Shown piece after piece: positions 25,432 through 32,662 of a stretch of 64,000 nt of DNA. Position numbers and translations under genes: made by a program. The stretch lies in contig JADZED010000027.1 in assembly GCA_020850715.1 (NCBI GenBank), positions 62,001-126,000 on the forward strand, written 5' to 3'. The notes beneath the pieces were generated by a model, which was given only the letters and a program-made list of their open reading frames with translations, ran no database searches and was not told the DNA's origin. Numbering within the stretch: position 1 is the first letter of the stretch; each line of letters begins with the position of its first letter. Source of the stretch: Acidobacteriota bacterium (GTDB taxonomy: Bacteria > Acidobacteriota > Vicinamibacteria > Vicinamibacterales > CAVVIG01).

Positions 25432-25636
25432 TCGCCGGTCGTCGGCCGGCAGCCCCAATCCCCGCGGCCGACGGGCGCGATCGGGAGCCTCCGCGCACGT
25501 CGGGTCTCGCGGTCGTCAACGGCGATCGTCGGCCCGGTCGCCGATCCGGGCTGACGCTCACCCCCGCGACCGGGTGACGACTGAGACCGAGACTGGCGCC
25601 TGATGACTCGGACGCGTGTCCGACGACCGCCGACTG

Positions 25637-25642
25637 TAGAGT
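25637..25642 (+). promoter_or_regulatory. tRNA -10 element TAGAGT
   Basis: TAGAGT ends six bases before the first base of the tRNA, the expected spacing for transcription starting at its 5' end. Between rpoD and this point (25432-25636) there is a GC hairpin GCCGG...CCGGC right after the rpoD stop (25435-25451), without a U tract, and no gene. Confidence 0.45.
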
Positions 25643-25648
25643 GTTTGC

Positions 25649-25721
25649 GGGCCCATAGCTCAATGGTGAGAGCCGCCGGCTCATAACCGGCCCGTTCCAG
25701 GTTCGAGTCCTGGTGGGCCCA
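25649..25721 (+). tRNA. tRNA with CAT anticodon (elongator Met or Ile2)
   Basis: Complete 73-base cloverleaf. Acceptor stem GGGCCCA pairs with TGGGCCC, discriminator is A and CCA is not encoded. D arm GCTC-GAGC has an eight-base loop; anticodon stem GCCGG/CCGGC encloses loop CTCATAA with anticodon CAT at 25682-25684; T arm is CCAGG-TTCGAGT-CCTGG. The paired first base and an anticodon stem without three G:C pairs at its base argue against initiator tRNA. CAT leaves elongator methionine or lysidine-modified isoleucine tRNA; sequence alone does not let me choose. Confidence 0.95.
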
Positions 25722-26026
25722 CTTCCGCCTCTCGTGGCATGCACCCGCTCGGGCGGTCAGGCCCATCGGAGGCATCGAAGTCTCCGCGTGCCTCTTCGAC
25801 GCGCTGAACCCGTTGCCGGAATCGCCGGCGAGGTCGTTGCCGCTCCAGACCCGTCTACGGGCACGAGGGTACGCCGCGCGACGCGATCGATCGTGAGCGC
25901 GTCGCGGCCGCGGAGCTGGAGCCGGCGGATCCGGGCCCCCGGCGCCGATGCCGGGGCCCGAGAGGAGATTCCGACTTCCCGCCACCCGATCGCCGGGGTT
26001 GCCGGGAAGAACGGGAGCGTCTCACC
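25722..26026. other. Gene-free interval with a long GC hairpin
   Basis: About 305 bases between the tRNA and the convergent membrane-protein gene ending at 26027. No open frame with family features. At 25932-25960 CGGGCCCCCGGC and GCCGGGGCCCG form an 11-pair stem with one bulged C and a six-base loop; it may halt transcription from either side but lacks a U run. The rest shows no repeat or signal I can name. Confidence 0.5.
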
Positions 26027-27880
26027 TCAGCGGACGCGCTCCGCCCTGGTCGTCGCGGGCTTCTCCGACGTCGCGACGGGCGCCTCCACTTCGTACAAGT
26101 AGTCGTTCTCGAAGCGCGCGAGCAGCCGGAACGCGCCGCTCGCGCCTCCCCGCCCCGCTGCCGCCGCGCCCCCCTGCGGAAAACGCGCGGCGTGCACGAC
26201 GACGTAGCGCACGCCCGCGGCGCGGATTCCCGCGACCGCGTCCGGGTCCGGAAAGCGCGAGACGCGGGCCATGCGCTCGGCGAAACCAGACGGCTCCGCA
26301 CGCGAATAGCCGTTGACGATTGGCTGCCAGTGCGCCGTCGAGAAGTACCCGTAGTCCGCCTCCTCGAACCAGAGCGGCGTGCCGGCAAAGTCTGGCAGCG
26401 ACAGGACCGGGCCGGGCGGCAGCGTGCCCAGCATCCGGTACACCGGCGGAATCGGGTAGGGCGCCGGCGGACCGCCCGGAAAGTTCACGACGTAGAACTC
26501 CGCGAGCAGCAACGGCACGGCGGCGATCACGGTCCATCGGCCGGCGCGGCCGAACCGCGCGCGCAGCCAGGCTGCGCCCGCCCCCGCGAGCACCGCGAGC
26601 GCGAGCGTCGTCAACGCGGTAAAGCGCGCCGGCACGCGGAACAGGCTGACGCCGGGAATCCGCGCGAGCAGGCCGAAGGGGGTCCACCCCCAGACGCCGC
26701 TCGCCACCTCGGACGCCGAAGGCCCCGCTGCAAGCGCCATCGCCGCAGCCGCCAGCAGGATGAAGAAGCGCAGGCGCCGCGCCGCGCGCCCGCGGCCGCG
26801 AATCGCCGCCGCAGCGCCGCAGGTTGCCAGCGCCATCGTGACCCAGCCCAGGAACAGCGTCTGCTCGCCCCAGATCCACCGGGGCCCCTCGATTCCCCGC
26901 GCGATCAACCGCTGGCCGAACCAGGTGTTCTCCGGCGGCACCAGATAGGCGGCGAGGTCCGCCGCGTTGGCCGCCGCTTCGGCCGGGCCGCCGCTGGTCA
27001 GCGCGTGGTAATGGCGCGCGAACGGCCAGACGATCGCCAGTGCCACGAGCGCGCCGGCGACCGCCTGCAGCGCAATGCGGCCGATTGAGGCCGGCGTCCG
27101 GCTGAAGCGCCACGCGGCCGGCGCGCCGGGTTCAGACGTACGGCTGCCCGCGTGCGACTCGGACTCCGGCTGGGCTCGCCCGGGCTCGCGTGCATCGCCG
27201 GCGCACGGAGCCGGCCCCCGGGGAGCGGTTGCGGCGATGAGGCCGGATGCCGCCGCGAAGGACATGAACAGCGCGTCGGCCACGAAGATCATCACCGCCT
27301 GATACCAGCTCGCCAGCGCCTGCGCCGTCACGATTGCGGCAAGCAGCCACAGCGCCCGCCACGACACCGTCGTCAGCCAGGAGTCCATCGCCACGAGCGA
27401 GAGAGGAATCCAGAATCCCCACAGCACGTGCAGGTGACCGGGCCCATGGTGCATGCGGAAGAAGCAGAACGCGTAGGCGAGGCCGGCGACAGCGGCGGCG
27501 GCATGATCGCGCGTGTGCCGCCAGGCCAGGTAATGCGCCGCGGCCGCCGACGACAGATACGAAAGAATCCAGACGAGGTTGTAGGCGAGCACCGGGTTGC
27601 GCGTGAGCGCATAGACCGGCAGCGTGAACAGACTGATCCCGAACAGGTGCTCGCTGTAGGCGAGGCTCCCCGCCTCCGGGTAGAAGATGTTGGCATCGAA
27701 GAACCCACGGACTCCGTCGAGGAGGGCGTGGTTGTCCCACGCCAGCGTCCAGACGATCAGCCGCGCGTCGCCCTGGTACGTGGCGGCACCCAGCGCGCCG
27801 AAGCTGCAGATCGGCGCGAGCATGACAAGACATGCGACGCCATAGAGCAGCGTGAGGCGTGCGATCGGTGGGCGGCTCAT
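26027..27880 (-). CDS. Large polytopic membrane protein, GT-C/YfhO-like
   Basis: Membrane protein of 617 residues, probably 10-13 helices, with a soluble C-terminal domain (about 480-617). The first luminal loop holds GDARLIVWTLAWDNHALLDG and later FYPEAGSLAYSEHLFG; acidic residues in the first extracytoplasmic loop are characteristic of GT-C polyprenyl-sugar transferases. A low-complexity insertion (about 230-275) is rich in Pro, Ala and Glu. No named family is certain. ATG at 27880 lies in an ATGA overlap with the upstream membrane gene, so the two are made together. Likely glycan or envelope function, inferred only from topology. Confidence 0.65.
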   Translation of the reverse strand: MSRPPIARLTLLYGVACLVMLAPICSFGALGAATYQGDARLIVWTLAWDNHALLDGVRGFFDANIFYPEAGSLAYSEHLFGISLFTLPVYALTRNPVLAYNLVWILSYLSSAAAAHYLAWRHTRDHAAAAVAGLAYAFCFFRMHHGPGHLHVLWGFWIPLSLVAMDSWLTTVSWRALWLLAAIVTAQALASWYQAVMIFVADALFMSFAAASGLIAATAPRGPAPCAGDAREPGRAQPESESHAGSRTSEPGAPAAWRFSRTPASIGRIALQAVAGALVALAIVWPFARHYHALTSGGPAEAAANAADLAAYLVPPENTWFGQRLIARGIEGPRWIWGEQTLFLGWVTMALATCGAAAAIRGRGRAARRLRFFILLAAAAMALAAGPSASEVASGVWGWTPFGLLARIPGVSLFRVPARFTALTTLALAVLAGAGAAWLRARFGRAGRWTVIAAVPLLLAEFYVVNFPGGPPAPYPIPPVYRMLGTLPPGPVLSLPDFAGTPLWFEEADYGYFSTAHWQPIVNGYSRAEPSGFAERMARVSRFPDPDAVAGIRAAGVRYVVVHAARFPQGGAAAAGRGGASGAFRLLARFENDYLYEVEAPVATSEKPATTRAERVR

Positions 27881-29604
27881 CGCGGCCGCACGCCGACGCG
27901 CCGGATCGCCAGCGCGATGTGCCGCGCTTCGCTGCCGAGCCCGACCTCGCGCGGCGGCGACGAAGAGGAGCATTCGATATCGAGGCGGTTGGAGCCGATC
28001 CGCCATGCCGAGGCGGGCGCGTCGAAGCGGATCTCGCGCCATCCGGCCCGCGCGGTCACCGTGCCGAGCAGCCGGCCGTTGAGGATGCCGGTGATCGCCT
28101 GCGGCGGTCCATCCTCGGCGATGACCGGCCTGACCTCCATGACAATCGCGGCGCCGGCTGTGGAGCGGCGAGGGAGGACGAGCGTCGCCCGGGTACCCCA
28201 GATGGCCGCGCCGCCGGCCAGCTGGTCCCGGCCGGGCACGAAGCCCTCATAGAGATGGCGGCTGGCGGCTTCGAAGCTCGCCGATGGCAGCGCCGGCGCC
28301 TCGAGCGCCAGCATCGCCGACACGGCGACGACCGATACGACGAGCGCCGCGACCCAGGCACGGGCAATCGAGGAAAGGCGGTCGCCCAGGTCGACCGTCG
28401 TGACCAGCGCGGCGGCGGCAAAGAGCAGCAGCACGTCGAAGTAGATGTAGTAGACGGGCCACAACGTCGTGGCGCTGAACGCCAGCAGGCCGAGCGCCAT
28501 CCAGGGAAGCGGCTGGGCGGAGCGCCGACCGATCGCCCGCCATGCGGCCACGTACACGGCGGCGAGCAGAGAAATCTGGGCCGCCTCGACAAATCCGCCG
28601 AGCCGGTGCGCAAGGAGCCAGCCGGTGATGCCGATGGTCCTGGTCACGGCGCGATCGGGCGAAGTCCACACGACCTCTTTCATCACGCGCGGATAGCTGG
28701 CGACCATGCCGTTCCACATCGCCGCCGGATCCCAGACGGCGAAGGGCGCGACGACCGCGGCCAGCGTCAGCGCGAACGCCATTGCCGCCGGTCCGACCTC
28801 CGCGCGGCGCTTCCACCAGACCGCCATGAAGAAGATCGGCACGATCGCCGCCATCGTGGTGCGTCCGGCAACCAGCAGCGCCAGCACGATCGCCGCGGCG
28901 CGCCATCGCGCCGCGGAGACGACGAACGCGAACAGCGGGATGAGCGGCCAGTAGGCTGGCGTGTGTCCCACGGGCACGAACGTCCGCAGGTCGGGATTCA
29001 GCACGATCGCGGCGAGCAGCAGCAGCCAGGCGCCGGCCTCCCGCGCCCGACCGCGCCCCGCCGCGAAGACGGCCGCGCCCCCGCAACAGAGGGCCACGAA
29101 CATCGTGCCTGCGACGGTCACCAGCCGGGGATCGGCGTCCAGCATGCGCGCAGCCAGGTGCGGCGCCCACAGCACCGGGCCGTACGGCAGCGGCGCCTCC
29201 CACGGCACGTGGTAGACCCGGTAGGGATCGTGCCCGCTCAACAGCGTCCGAACAGCCGCATCGACGACAACCAGCATGTCGCCGCGCGCCGCATCGAGCG
29301 GCTGCCAGAGCATCGCGTGGACCCAGCGGTCCGCACCAAGCCCCAGCAGTCCGGCGGCCCCGGCGAGCGCAGCCAGCGCGGGCGCTTCCGCCCTGAACGG
29401 GTCCGCGCGGTCCGCCGCCTCCGGCCAGGCCCGGACGACCGCGGCGAAGAGACCCGCAAAGAGAAGCGTCAGCGCGGTGTACGACGGCTCGCCGCCGGCG
29501 AAGCGGCGCCAGAGCGAGGGGCCCGAGAGGATGAGAAAGCCGCCAGCCGGCGCGACGACGTGCCAGGCTCGAAGCGCCCGGTCGATACGGCTCAGGAGCG
29601 GCAC
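27877..29604 (-). CDS. Polytopic membrane protein, GT87-like mannosyltransferase candidate
   Basis: 575 residues with about 10-12 membrane helices and a C-terminal beta-rich domain (about 460-575). The loop after the third helix reads LLSGHDPYRVYHVPWEAPLPYGP, like the GxDPY...YxP motif of DUF2029/GT87 polyprenyl-phosphate-mannose transferases. That makes a GT-C mannosyltransferase the best guess; the catalytic acid is not pinned down. GTG start at 29604, overlapping a perfect 14-base inverted repeat. Heads a two-gene operon with the GT-C-like gene after it, and is divergent from the zinc-ribbon protein gene. Confidence 0.65.
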   Translation of the reverse strand: MPLLSRIDRALRAWHVVAPAGGFLILSGPSLWRRFAGGEPSYTALTLLFAGLFAAVVRAWPEAADRADPFRAEAPALAALAGAAGLLGLGADRWVHAMLWQPLDAARGDMLVVVDAAVRTLLSGHDPYRVYHVPWEAPLPYGPVLWAPHLAARMLDADPRLVTVAGTMFVALCCGGAAVFAAGRGRAREAGAWLLLLAAIVLNPDLRTFVPVGHTPAYWPLIPLFAFVVSAARWRAAAIVLALLVAGRTTMAAIVPIFFMAVWWKRRAEVGPAAMAFALTLAAVVAPFAVWDPAAMWNGMVASYPRVMKEVVWTSPDRAVTRTIGITGWLLAHRLGGFVEAAQISLLAAVYVAAWRAIGRRSAQPLPWMALGLLAFSATTLWPVYYIYFDVLLLFAAAALVTTVDLGDRLSSIARAWVAALVVSVVAVSAMLALEAPALPSASFEAASRHLYEGFVPGRDQLAGGAAIWGTRATLVLPRRSTAGAAIVMEVRPVIAEDGPPQAITGILNGRLLGTVTARAGWREIRFDAPASAWRIGSNRLDIECSSSSPPREVGLGSEARHIALAIRRVGVRPR

Positions 29605-29636
29605 CTGCGGCGATAGCCTAGCATCGCCGCAGGTGC
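29601..29636. repeat. Perfect 14-base inverted repeat between divergent genes
   Basis: GCACCTGCGGCGAT (29601-29614) and its exact complement (29623-29636) flank the eight bases AGCCTAGC. The left arm covers the GTG start of the minus-strand membrane protein; the right arm ends 14 bases before the plus-strand TACAAT hexamer. It could be an operator for both promoters or form a hairpin at the 5' end of the minus-strand mRNA. Confidence 0.7.
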
Positions 29637-29649
29637 GCGGCGCCGGATG

Positions 29650-29655
29650 TACAAT
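29650..29655 (+). promoter_or_regulatory. -10 element TACAAT for the zinc-ribbon/RNase H operon
   Basis: TACAAT ending 11 bases before the ATG at 29667; the transcript would have a leader of only a few bases. Confidence 0.45.
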
Positions 29656-29666
29656 GCGGGTCTCGC

Positions 29667-30413
29667 ATGAATGCCGAGCTCCAGCGGCTGATCGATCTGC
29701 AGCGCCTCGATTCGGCCGCCCACGACGCCCACCGGCGCCTGGCGGAAGCGCCCGATCGCCAGGAGGCGCTCGGTGCGCGGCTCGAGGCGGCCCGCACGCA
29801 GCTAGCCGCGGCGAAGGAGCGGCTCACCGGCAGCCAGGGCGCCCGCCGCGCCATCGAAAAGGAGGTCGCGGTCCATCAGGGGCGGCTCTCGAAGTTCCGC
29901 GAGCAGGCGATGGAGGTGAAGACCAACCAGGAATATCACGCGGTTCAGCACGAGATCGCCTTCGCGCAGGCAGAGATCAAGAAGCTGGAGGATGCGATTC
30001 TGGAGCGGATGGTCGAGGGAGACGACCTGGCCGCCCTCGTCAAAGAGGCGGAGCACGAGCTGGCCGCCGAACAGAAGACGGTCGAGACCGATCGGCTGGC
30101 CCTGACCGCCGAGATCGCCGAGATGCAGGCCGCCGTCGAGCGGATCGCGAACGAGCGCGTGGCGCTGGCCGGCGCCATCGATCCGCAGGTGCTGAGCACG
30201 TTCGAGCGGATCGCGGGCCGCCGCCACGGCGTTGCCGTCGCCGAAGCGCGCGACGGCATCTGTACGATCTGCCACGTGCGGCTGCGGCCGCAGGTCTTCA
30301 ACACGGTCCGCCGCAACGACTCGATCGTGCAGTGCGATTCCTGCAACCGCATCCTCTACTTCGTTCCCGCCCCGGCGCCCGCGGCCGACGGCGTCGGCCA
30401 GCCGGCGAAGTGA
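29667..30413 (+). CDS. C4-type zinc-ribbon coiled-coil protein (DUF164/CdsZ-like)
   Basis: 248 residues. A long coiled coil (about 5-180, rich in Glu/Ala/Leu with the conserved VKTNQEYHAVQHEIAFAQ) is followed by a zinc ribbon with CTIC and CDSC near 205-240. This is the DUF164/zf-RING_7 architecture; a chlamydial member, CdsZ, was linked to flagellar or secretion regulation, but most members have no set role and nucleic-acid binding is usually assumed. ATG start just after TACAAT. The stop overlaps the RNase H start by four bases, suggesting a joint role in RNA or RNA-DNA hybrid handling. Confidence 0.85.
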   Translation: MNAELQRLIDLQRLDSAAHDAHRRLAEAPDRQEALGARLEAARTQLAAAKERLTGSQGARRAIEKEVAVHQGRLSKFREQAMEVKTNQEYHAVQHEIAFAQAEIKKLEDAILERMVEGDDLAALVKEAEHELAAEQKTVETDRLALTAEIAEMQAAVERIANERVALAGAIDPQVLSTFERIAGRRHGVAVAEARDGICTICHVRLRPQVFNTVRRNDSIVQCDSCNRILYFVPAPAPAADGVGQPAK

Positions 30414-30853
30414 CCGCGCCACCGGGGCTCTCTTGCGCCGGGCCGCTCGTCGCCTATATCGACGGCGGGGCGCGAGGCAATCCGGGCCCCGCCGGCTTCG
30501 GCGTCCGGATCGAAGCGGCCGACGGCACGCTGGTCGAAGAATTCTCGGAGTCGATCGGCGTGGCGACCAACAACGTCGCCGAGTATCGCGGGCTCATTGC
30601 CGCGCTCGAGTGGGCGCACCGGCGCGGCGAGCGGATGCTGCACGTCCGTTCCGATTCGCTGCTGCTGGTCCAGCAGATGCTCGGCCGCTACCGGGTGAAG
30701 CACCCGGGCCTCAAACCGCTGTCGGCCAGGGCCCATCGGCTCGCGGCCGAAGTCGGACGTGTCACCTACGAGCACGTCCGGCGGGAGGCGAACGCGCACG
30801 CGGATCGGCTCGCCAACGCGGCGATGGATGCGGCGAACGGGAGAACCGGGTAG
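30410..30853 (+). CDS. rnhA: Ribonuclease HI-like protein
   Basis: 147 residues, cleaving RNA in RNA-DNA hybrids. The four metal-binding acids are present: D18 in YIDGGARGNPGPAG, E58 in NNVAEYRGL, D82 in VRSDSLLLVQQM, and D132 in NAHADRLAN. It lacks the basic protrusion of E. coli RNase HI, matching the shorter RnhA-like type found in actinobacteria and archaea. GTG start in a GTGA overlap with the zinc-ribbon gene. Convergent with pgeF, with only 16 bases between the stop codons. Confidence 0.92.
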   Translation: MTAPPGLSCAGPLVAYIDGGARGNPGPAGFGVRIEAADGTLVEEFSESIGVATNNVAEYRGLIAALEWAHRRGERMLHVRSDSLLLVQQMLGRYRVKHPGLKPLSARAHRLAAEVGRVTYEHVRREANAHADRLANAAMDAANGRTG

Positions 30854-30869
30854 CGATCGGACGTGGGCG

Positions 30870-31742
30870 TCAGCCGGGCGTCAGCCCCTGCGGCCGGATC
30901 ACGGCCGCCATCCGCCCGGCATGTGCCGCATCGCGCCGGTATGAGCACAGCGACGCATGGCTCGCCGTGCAGAGCCCGGCGCTGTGGATTCCGGTGGCTG
31001 GAACGCCCGCAGCCAGCAGCTGGTGCCGCGCCGCCGCGGCCGCGTCGAAGAACCACCGGTTGGGCCGGCGCGCGGCCGTGAGGCCTCGCATCGAAGGGTT
31101 CGTGGAATCGGGCTGCGGTGCCTCGCTGAACCAGTCGCCCGCCTCGCCGCCACAGCCTGCGCGCTCGAATGCCGCGCGCACGTCCGGGCCCACTTCATAG
31201 CAGCACGCGCCAATCGACGGTCCGATTGCCGCAATCAAGTCCGCGGCCCGGCTGTCGAACTCCCGCGCCAGCGCCTCGACCGCGAGGCGCGGCGCGCAGA
31301 CCGCCAGGCCGCGCCAGCCCGCATGAACCGCTGCGGCGGCGCCCGTGCGCGGGTCGGCAATCAGCAGCGGCACACAGTCGGCGGTCTGCACGGCCAGCGC
31401 CAGGCCCCCATCGTTGCTGACGATGATGTCGGCCTGCGGTCGGCCCGACGCCGTGGAGTCGACCTGGGGCGGCTCCGCGCCGGCGCGCCGGACGAGAATG
31501 CCGGCACCGTGAACCTGGTGCACGCGCACGAGGCAGGATGTCTCCACGCCGGCGGCGGCCGAGATTTCGGACCATGCGGCGTCCTGCCGGCCGGCGGCGG
31601 CCGACCCCAGGCTCCACGCACGGGCCGTGAACAGGTGGCGCGCAGCCGCCTCGAGCGGCCGGCACACGAGGGCGGGTCCGTTCGCCGCTTGCACCCAGGC
31701 AAAGCCGCCGTTAGGCTGTGGCTGCGGCGGCATTCGAGACAT
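30870..31742 (-). CDS. pgeF: Peptidoglycan editing factor PgeF (YfiH/YlmD, laccase-domain)
   Basis: About 290 residues of the DUF152/multicopper-oxidase-like family. PgeF removes wrongly incorporated L-serine from UDP-MurNAc dipeptide; members also show purine nucleoside phosphorylase activity. Conserved metal-site motifs are visible: VHQVHG, TADCVPLL, VHAGWRGL and IGPSIGACCYEVG, though the region between them carries an insert rich in Ser/Pro. Start is uncertain: ATG at 31742 is used here, with ATG 31733 and GTG 31751 as alternatives. Any choice leaves almost no gap to the divergent acpS. A cell-wall role fits the surrounding mur and fts genes. Confidence 0.88.
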   Translation of the reverse strand: MSRMPPQPQPNGGFAWVQAANGPALVCRPLEAAARHLFTARAWSLGSAAAGRQDAAWSEISAAAGVETSCLVRVHQVHGAGILVRRAGAEPPQVDSTASGRPQADIIVSNDGGLALAVQTADCVPLLIADPRTGAAAAVHAGWRGLAVCAPRLAVEALAREFDSRAADLIAAIGPSIGACCYEVGPDVRAAFERAGCGGEAGDWFSEAPQPDSTNPSMRGLTAARRPNRWFFDAAAAARHQLLAAGVPATGIHSAGLCTASHASLCSYRRDAAHAGRMAAVIRPQGLTPG

Positions 31743-31744
31743 CC

Positions 31745-32128
31745 ATGTCACAGATCATCGGCCTTGGACTCGACGCGACAGAGATTGATCGTATCGCGGA
31801 GACGATTGAGCGGTACGGCGATCGGTTCGTCGAACGCATCTTCACAGAAGGGGAACGGGCCTATTGTCGGCGGCGGCGCGTGCCCGCGATCCACTTCGCG
31901 GGCCGGTTCGCGGCCAAGGAAGCGGCGATGAAGGCGCTCGGCACCGGGCACTCACGCGGCGTGCTCTGGCGGGACGTCGAAGTGGTCCGCCGCGGAGGGC
32001 CGCCGGCGCTCGTCTTTCATGGCGGCGCCGCGCGTCATTTCGCGGGCATGGACGCGCAGACGAGCCTGCTGACGATCACCCACACCGACGATCTGGCGCT
32101 CGCCCAGGTTCTGATTCTCCGAGCCTGA
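31745..32128 (+). CDS. acpS: Holo-[acyl-carrier-protein] synthase
   Basis: Transfers 4'-phosphopantetheine from CoA to ACP; 127 residues, a normal length. Magnesium ligands D10 (GLGLDATEIDRI) and E59 (RFAAKEAAMKALGTG) are in place, and the C-terminal SLLTITHTDDLALAQVL strand matches the family. ATG at 31745 begins the conserved MSQIIGLGLD. A TAGGCT -10-like hexamer at 31712-31717 lies inside the opposite pgeF reading frame. Immediately after the stop is the palindrome at 32129-32144. Confidence 0.95.
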   Translation: MSQIIGLGLDATEIDRIAETIERYGDRFVERIFTEGERAYCRRRRVPAIHFAGRFAAKEAAMKALGTGHSRGVLWRDVEVVRRGGPPALVFHGGAARHFAGMDAQTSLLTITHTDDLALAQVLILRA

Positions 32129-32144
32129 CGCAACCGCGGTTGCG
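32129..32144. repeat. 16-base perfect palindrome after acpS
   Basis: CGCAACCGCGGTTGCG begins on the base after the acpS TGA. As RNA it would form a six-pair stem with a CGCG loop and no U tract, so it may be a weak terminator or a protein site. The remainder to 32306 is GC-rich with no gene seen. Confidence 0.5.
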
Positions 32145-32306
32145 CGCGAGCGCGCCAGGCGGCGCCTGCGCGGACCCGATGCGGCCTGCTGCCCCGAAGG
32201 TGCAGTCCTTCAGCGGGTTGCGCTCCCGCCGGGGCCGGCCGCCGCCGGCATCTCCCTTGCCAGGCGACAGGGCGGCCGCCTTCCGAGCGGGCGGCGAGGA
32301 GCCGAC

Positions 32307-32609
32307 ATGACCATCAAGATCACGCCGAACGACAAGGGCAATCCGCCGGGCAAGCTGGCCGAGGCCGAACTGCACTTCGACGAGGGGCCGTTTGAAGGGC
32401 TCAAGCTGATTGGCTTCGCGGTGTGGGAGCGGCGCGGCGGCGTCGGACGGAACGTCACGTTCCCCGCGCGCCAGTACAGCGTGAACGGCGAGCGTCGCAG
32501 CTTCGCGTTGCTGCGGCCGATCGCCGATGCGACCGCCCAGGGCAGGCTGCGCGATCTGATCCTCGAGGCGTTCCAGGATTTCGAGGCGCGGGCGGCAATC
32601 GCGAGCTGA
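32307..32609 (+). CDS. Small conserved-looking protein, SpoVG-like fold possible
   Basis: 100 residues, no confident family. The pattern KLAEAELHFDEGPFEGLKLIGFAVWE, then FPARQ, then a charged loop and PIADATAQGRLRDLILEAF resembles the strand order of SpoVG (a small RNA/DNA-binding regulator), where an ITLDGxFVVHDIRV strand pair is followed by FVAMPS and HPIN...AKIQDAVL. This is eyeball similarity only. ATG with GAGGAG 8 bases upstream supports translation. It stands alone between acpS and the convergent radical SAM gene. Confidence 0.6.
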   Translation: MTIKITPNDKGNPPGKLAEAELHFDEGPFEGLKLIGFAVWERRGGVGRNVTFPARQYSVNGERRSFALLRPIADATAQGRLRDLILEAFQDFEARAAIAS

Positions 32610-32662
32610 CCCTGCGCCGACGCGCGCGGACGGCGGCGCGCATGGTTGGGGCATCCGCGCGC

